A stretch of DNA of 7,592 nucleotides from Providencia sneebia DSM 19967 (lineage in GTDB: Bacteria; Pseudomonadota; Gammaproteobacteria; Enterobacterales; Enterobacteriaceae): positions 1 to 7,592 of the forward strand of contig NZ_CM001854.1 of assembly GCF_000314895.2 (NCBI RefSeq). Direction: 5' to 3'. Below are positions 5,264 through 7,592 of the stretch, piece after piece. Under the pieces are notes generated by a model. That model saw nothing but the letters and a program-made list of their open reading frames with translations. It had not been told where the DNA came from and ran no database searches. Numbering within the stretch: position 1 is the first letter of the stretch; the number at the start of each line of letters is the position of its first letter. The position numbers and the translations under genes are program-made.

Positions 5264-5276
5264 ACTTAGGCTGGAT
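5248..5276 (-). terminator. Terminator-like hairpin after the secreted-protein gene
   Basis: Arms ATCCAGC (5257-5263) and GCTGGAT (5270-5276) form a perfect 7-base stem with loop ACTTAG, followed on the minus strand by TTCTTCATT. It begins 8 bases after the stop of the gene at 5285 and would partly separate that gene from the next one. Confidence 0.6.
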
Positions 5277-5284
5277 TAGTTACT

Positions 5285-5575
5285 TTATTTAGGTAAATCA
5301 GAGCCATCTGTAGGACGGCAAACTGCATCAGAAATACTATCTTTTAAATGGCTCACATAACATTGATAAGTCTTATTTTTATAGATCGCATTAAAATATT
5401 CAGTTAATTTCTCTGGTGTTCTATCCGATTCCTCAATAGTCACCCTATCTTTTTGTACACCTAAAGAAAATGCAGCTTTTTCTTTGAGGATTTCTTCATC
5501 AAGCTGTAATGGCGCAGATAATGCCGCTGAACTAACGATCATTAGTCCACTGAAAGCGATCAATTTAAGTTTCAT
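5285..5575 (-). CDS. Small secreted (periplasmic) protein of unknown function
   Basis: A 96-residue precursor. Residues 1-21 (MKLKLIAFSG... ending ALSA) form a clear signal peptidase I signal, leaving a mature protein of about 75 residues that starts PLQLDEE. There is no lipobox. The mature part is acidic at first, probably helical, and has two cysteines (72, 86) that could form a disulfide in the periplasm. AGAGGT lies 6 bases before the ATG, and a possible -10 (TATACT) lies about 30 bases upstream, so it may have its own promoter. It is separated from the secretin by the intergenic region and ends in a terminator-like hairpin. This is the place where CTXphi carries ctxAB, so a lysogenic-conversion role is conceivable but unproven. 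I do not recognise the family. Confidence 0.82.
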   Translation of the reverse strand: MKLKLIAFSGLMIVSSAALSAPLQLDEEILKEKAAFSLGVQKDRVTIEESDRTPEKLTEYFNAIYKNKTYQCYVSHLKDSISDAVCRPTDGSDLPK

Positions 5576-5783
5576 AATTACCTCTTTTATAAAGTGTTGC
5601 TATGAGTATATTTCGTCTACGACCATTAGGCTATTAAATTGCTGACAACTTAGTCAAAAGAAGGCTTAACAGGAGGCGCAAGCGCGGTTTCCTACTACTC
5701 GATAAATCCCCCCTTTTTGTCGGCGAATAAGTGACAGCGTAACATGATGCGATTGTGTGTCGCCTTACATGCCCTGACGGGCA
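5576..5783. other. Intergenic region: candidate packaging signal and origin
   Basis: No gene is seen in these 208 bases. The region follows the secretin gene, where Ff phages keep the packaging hairpin and both origins. Visible structures are: a stem ATGCCC/GGGCAT with loop TGAC (5769-5784) at the secretin stop; a long imperfect hairpin with ends GGCGA (5722-5726) and TCGCC (5760-5764); an imperfect GC-rich hairpin, AGGA to TCCT with inner GCG/CGC (5671-5693); and a homopolymer block of six C and five T (5708-5718). I see no close copy of the Ff gene II nick site. The function is inferred from position and structure. Confidence 0.45.
5605..5610 (-). promoter_or_regulatory. Possible -10 box for the secreted-protein gene
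   Basis: TATACT on the minus strand matches 5 of 6 bases of the -10 consensus, about 30 bases before the ATG at 5575. No good -35 lies 16-18 bases upstream; TTGACT at 5657-5652 is too far away. Weak. Confidence 0.25.
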
Positions 5784-5784
5784 T
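5769..5784 (-). terminator. Hairpin at the end of the secretin gene
   Basis: A perfect stem ATGCCC/GGGCAT with a 4-base loop directly after the pIV stop codon (the arm touches the stop). No T run follows on the minus strand, so it may be a pause site, an mRNA stabiliser or part of the packaging structure rather than a true terminator. Confidence 0.4.
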
Positions 5785-7127
5785 TAAGTAGATGAGATCG
5801 GCGTAACAATTCGAGCACGAATTAAAATATACATAGTATTTTCTGACTCAGATTCAGACTTAGAATCAAAAAGCCAGCCAATAACGGGGATTGAAGAAGC
5901 CCCTGGTGTCGATGATTTATCATTAATGGCACTATGTTGAATAAGACCACCAATCAACAGCGTATCACCATTATTTACCTGAACCGTTGTATTGATTGTT
6001 CGCTCGTTCAAAATGATGTCAGACGCATCCGTAATATTAGAGATGCTGCCTGAATTAGACGCAATATCTAACATGATGGAATTATCACCGAGTACAATCG
6101 GTGTCACCCGTAAATTAATCCCAACATCTTTACGAGTAATGGTTTGAAACGGATTTTTGATATCAACGCCCTCCCCAACAACTTTTCCCGTGACAATTGG
6201 CACATTTTGACCTGATGAAATAAACCCTTCTGAACCTGATAAGGCTAATATTCTGGGTACAGATAAGATCTTACTGTCTTTTGAGCCTTCAACCGCAGTT
6301 AAGGCAAGAGAGAGAATATTGCCCGAGTAAATGCCAAATGAACCGCCTAATGATGATAACGATTCACCTAGTGAGCTGGTATTTACGCCCCCGACAACAT
6401 TAGAGCCTGATTTTTTCCCTGCACCAAATGAAAAATCGAATGATGATCCCTTTCCAACTTCAAACATAATCGCTTCAATCAATACCTGATGTATTCGAAC
6501 ATCAATATCCTGAATAAACGTATCTAAATTATCAAAATTACCCTTAACCGTTGAAACAATTAAAGAATTTGAGGCCTTATCAACGATGGCAGATGAACCC
6601 GATGTTGGAAATGACTTTAAAAAGATATCGACCGCAGGAAATGCCGACGATGCGGTAATATTTTTAAATTTATAGGTTTTAGTTGAGACTTCTAATAACT
6701 TAGGTTGGGATTGTATTGGATAATCAATCAGTTGGTTAAACGATGAACCATCATCATTATAATGAGGGTCAATAGCTGGAACAGCATAATCCGTATCATT
6801 CTCGGCATTAATATCTAAGACAGGGTTAACACGGATCGCATTGTTTTGTCGGATAATCACAGGATTGCCTGAGATAACTTCAAAGCCACGGGAAGCCATC
6901 ACCGAAATAAAAAACGAATCGAGGTTATTCGCAGTAATATCAGCGTTAAAAACTGTGATTTTTTCATCAAATTTAGCTGGAACAACAACACCTTTGCCTG
7001 ATAACTGAGAGTACCAATTCACAAAATCAAGGATAGGAACGTTGTTCATTTCCAATGATTGTGCTTGTGTCAGTGAAGAAAATAAAAAAGTGAGTCCAAT
7101 CAAAAAATTACTGACAATGTATTTCAT
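5784..7127 (-). CDS. IV: Phage outer-membrane secretin pIV
   Basis: pIV forms the gated outer-membrane channel through which the phage leaves the cell. From ATG 7127 the protein has 447 residues (fd pIV is about 426). A signal peptide covers about 1-22, ending LTQA. An N0/STN-like domain lies at about 25-95 (NNVPILDFV, ITVFNADI, VIIR), and an N1 ring-building domain at about 150-215 (SLIVSTVKGNFDNLDTFI). The secretin core follows at about 215-445, with VLIEAIMFEV, SVPRILALSG, NVPIVTG, DVGINLRVTP, NNGDTLLIGGLI and IPVIGWLF, all hallmark secretin segments. A GTG at 7139 would add four residues, but GGGGT sits 6 bases before ATG 7127 and leaves a proper signal peptide. The gene overlaps the pI end by 20 bases, so translation is probably coupled. 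Having its own secretin contrasts with CTXphi, which borrows the host EpsD. Confidence 0.95.
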   Translation of the reverse strand: MKYIVSNFLIGLTFLFSSLTQAQSLEMNNVPILDFVNWYSQLSGKGVVVPAKFDEKITVFNADITANNLDSFFISVMASRGFEVISGNPVIIRQNNAIRVNPVLDINAENDTDYAVPAIDPHYNDDGSSFNQLIDYPIQSQPKLLEVSTKTYKFKNITASSAFPAVDIFLKSFPTSGSSAIVDKASNSLIVSTVKGNFDNLDTFIQDIDVRIHQVLIEAIMFEVGKGSSFDFSFGAGKKSGSNVVGGVNTSSLGESLSSLGGSFGIYSGNILSLALTAVEGSKDSKILSVPRILALSGSEGFISSGQNVPIVTGKVVGEGVDIKNPFQTITRKDVGINLRVTPIVLGDNSIMLDIASNSGSISNITDASDIILNERTINTTVQVNNGDTLLIGGLIQHSAINDKSSTPGASSIPVIGWLFDSKSESESENTMYILIRARIVTPISST

Positions 7128-7428
7128 AATTAACCCCACTTTTGAGTAAGTTTACCAAGCAATGATTGACAGGTTTCACGGTGAAGCCCTGCTTTTCAAA
7201 ATCAGAGAGCGTAAAAATACCGTTAGGTGTCTGAAATTTATAAAAAACGGTATTTCCATGTTTATGATAAGAGTCGATATAGATAGAACTCATGTTTTTA
7301 TCAATAAATTCAGCTTGTTGAGGGATGTACTTTTGATAAAAAAATTGAAAGACAAGGGTTAACAAAATACCTGAAAAAATTAAGGTCAGACGAGAAGAAC
7401 GTTTAAAATAAATTTGAGTTAACCGCAT
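7108..7428 (-). CDS. XI: Probable internal-start product pXI
   Basis: In Ff phages an internal Met in gene I (near residue 241) starts pXI, which contains the membrane span and periplasmic part and works with pI. Here the in-frame ATG at 7428 is residue 242 of the joined pI and would give 106 residues starting MRLTQIYFKRSSR. The fd pXI start, as I recall it, is MKLTKIYLKK, so both position and sequence agree. A modest ribosome site (AGG, 8 bases upstream) is present. Expression is inferred by homology. Confidence 0.7.
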   Translation of the reverse strand: MRLTQIYFKRSSRLTLIFSGILLTLVFQFFYQKYIPQQAEFIDKNMSSIYIDSYHKHGNTVFYKFQTPNGIFTLSDFEKQGFTVKPVNHCLVNLLKSGVNYEIHCQ

Positions 7429-7592
7429 AAAGAAACCTATATTTTTCTTCGCTGGATTATTATAAAGATAACTAGGTGGAAGCTGACAAAATGAGCCTTT
7501 ATCATAAAAATCAGAGAATTGTTGTTTAGTATCATAAGCAGAATATAACGGTGAGCCTTGATATATCCACTTATCAACAATTAATGCGGTAG
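7108..7592 (-). CDS. I: Assembly protein pI (Zot family), C-terminal part; continues from base 1
   Basis: The frame enters from base 7592 with two bases of a codon and ends at TAA 7108-7110. Joined to the 186 codons at the left end it gives about 347 residues. The join reads KYGDSPPHNA then TALIVDKWIYQGSPLY, followed by SAYDTKQQFSDFYD, which aligns with the fd pI stretch around KYGDS and NAYDTKQAF as I recall it. A single membrane span lies at about 255-271 (LTLIFSGILLTLVFQFF) with basic residues on its cytoplasmic side, in the same place as in fd pI. The remaining 76 residues would be periplasmic, touching the secretin pIV. The last 20 bases overlap the pIV gene. Confidence 0.93.
   Translation of the reverse strand, partial: TALIVDKWIYQGSPLYSAYDTKQQFSDFYDKGSFCQLPPSYLYNNPAKKNIGFFMRLTQIYFKRSSRLTLIFSGILLTLVFQFFYQKYIPQQAEFIDKNMSSIYIDSYHKHGNTVFYKFQTPNGIFTLSDFEKQGFTVKPVNHCLVNLLKSGVNYEIHCQ

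Noticed and set aside
5717..5728. 12-base match TTGTCGGCGAAT between the intergenic region and gene I (120-131, opposite strand)
   Set aside because: A few 12-base matches are expected by chance in a 7.6-kb genome when both strands are compared, and the second copy is inside coding sequence.
7128..7139. GTG start at 7139 for the secretin
   Set aside because: ATG 7127 has GGGGT at the right distance and yields a standard signal peptide; the GTG lies within that ribosome site.
1..7592. Search for CRISPR arrays, tRNA genes, transposases and insertion sequences
   Set aside because: None seen. The repeats present are short inverted or direct repeats tied to regulation, attP or the pIII linker.

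Overview
The window reads as one complete, circularly permuted genome of a filamentous phage (Inoviridae), 7592 bases long, cut inside gene I. The left end holds the first 186 codons of the pI/Zot assembly ATPase on the minus strand. The right end holds its last 160 codons plus two bases of a split codon. Joining base 7592 to base 1 restores an uninterrupted reading frame of about 347 codons, almost the length of fd pI as I remember it. The DNA is AT-rich. The coat proteins resemble the Ff/IKe lineage of enterobacterial phages, and the Xer arms resemble the enterobacterial dif site. The host is therefore probably an AT-rich member of the Enterobacterales, such as a Morganellaceae-type host; this is inference, and nothing in the window names the host.

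The minus strand carries the structural and assembly module, in Ff order when read leftwards from about 3480 and through the circle junction: a small unknown protein (3279-3473), pVII (3140-3250), pIX (3036-3137), pVIII (2786-3022), a hairpin, pIII (1306-2736), pVI (964-1302), an extra unknown 134-residue gene (559-963), pI with an internal pXI start (559 to 1, then 7592 to 7108), and the pIV secretin (5784-7127). pVII and pIX are only 36 and 33 residues long and were found by reading the sequence directly. An intergenic region with hairpins (5576-5783) follows pIV, where Ff phages keep the packaging signal and origins. Two more minus-strand genes follow: a small secreted protein (5285-5575) and a protein of about 98 residues (4948-5244), each ending in a similar hairpin.

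The interval that in Ff phages holds genes II, X and V (replication initiator and ssDNA-binding protein) is different here. It contains a three-gene plus-strand cassette: a ribbon-helix-helix-like regulator (3641-3865), a helical protein of unknown function (3904-4296), and a coiled-coil/zinc-ribbon protein (4332-4751). In front of the cassette lies a dense array of TAATGAG-type inverted repeats that overlaps a likely leftward promoter. Behind it lies a region with two inverted dif-like Xer sites joined by a hairpin (4758-4880), laid out like CTXphi attP.

The picture is an Ff/IKe-type virion module combined with CTX-type Xer integration and a repressor-operator switch. I see no recognisable rolling-circle initiator and no pV-type ssDNA-binding protein anywhere in the circle. 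How this genome replicates and coats its ssDNA is the main open question.
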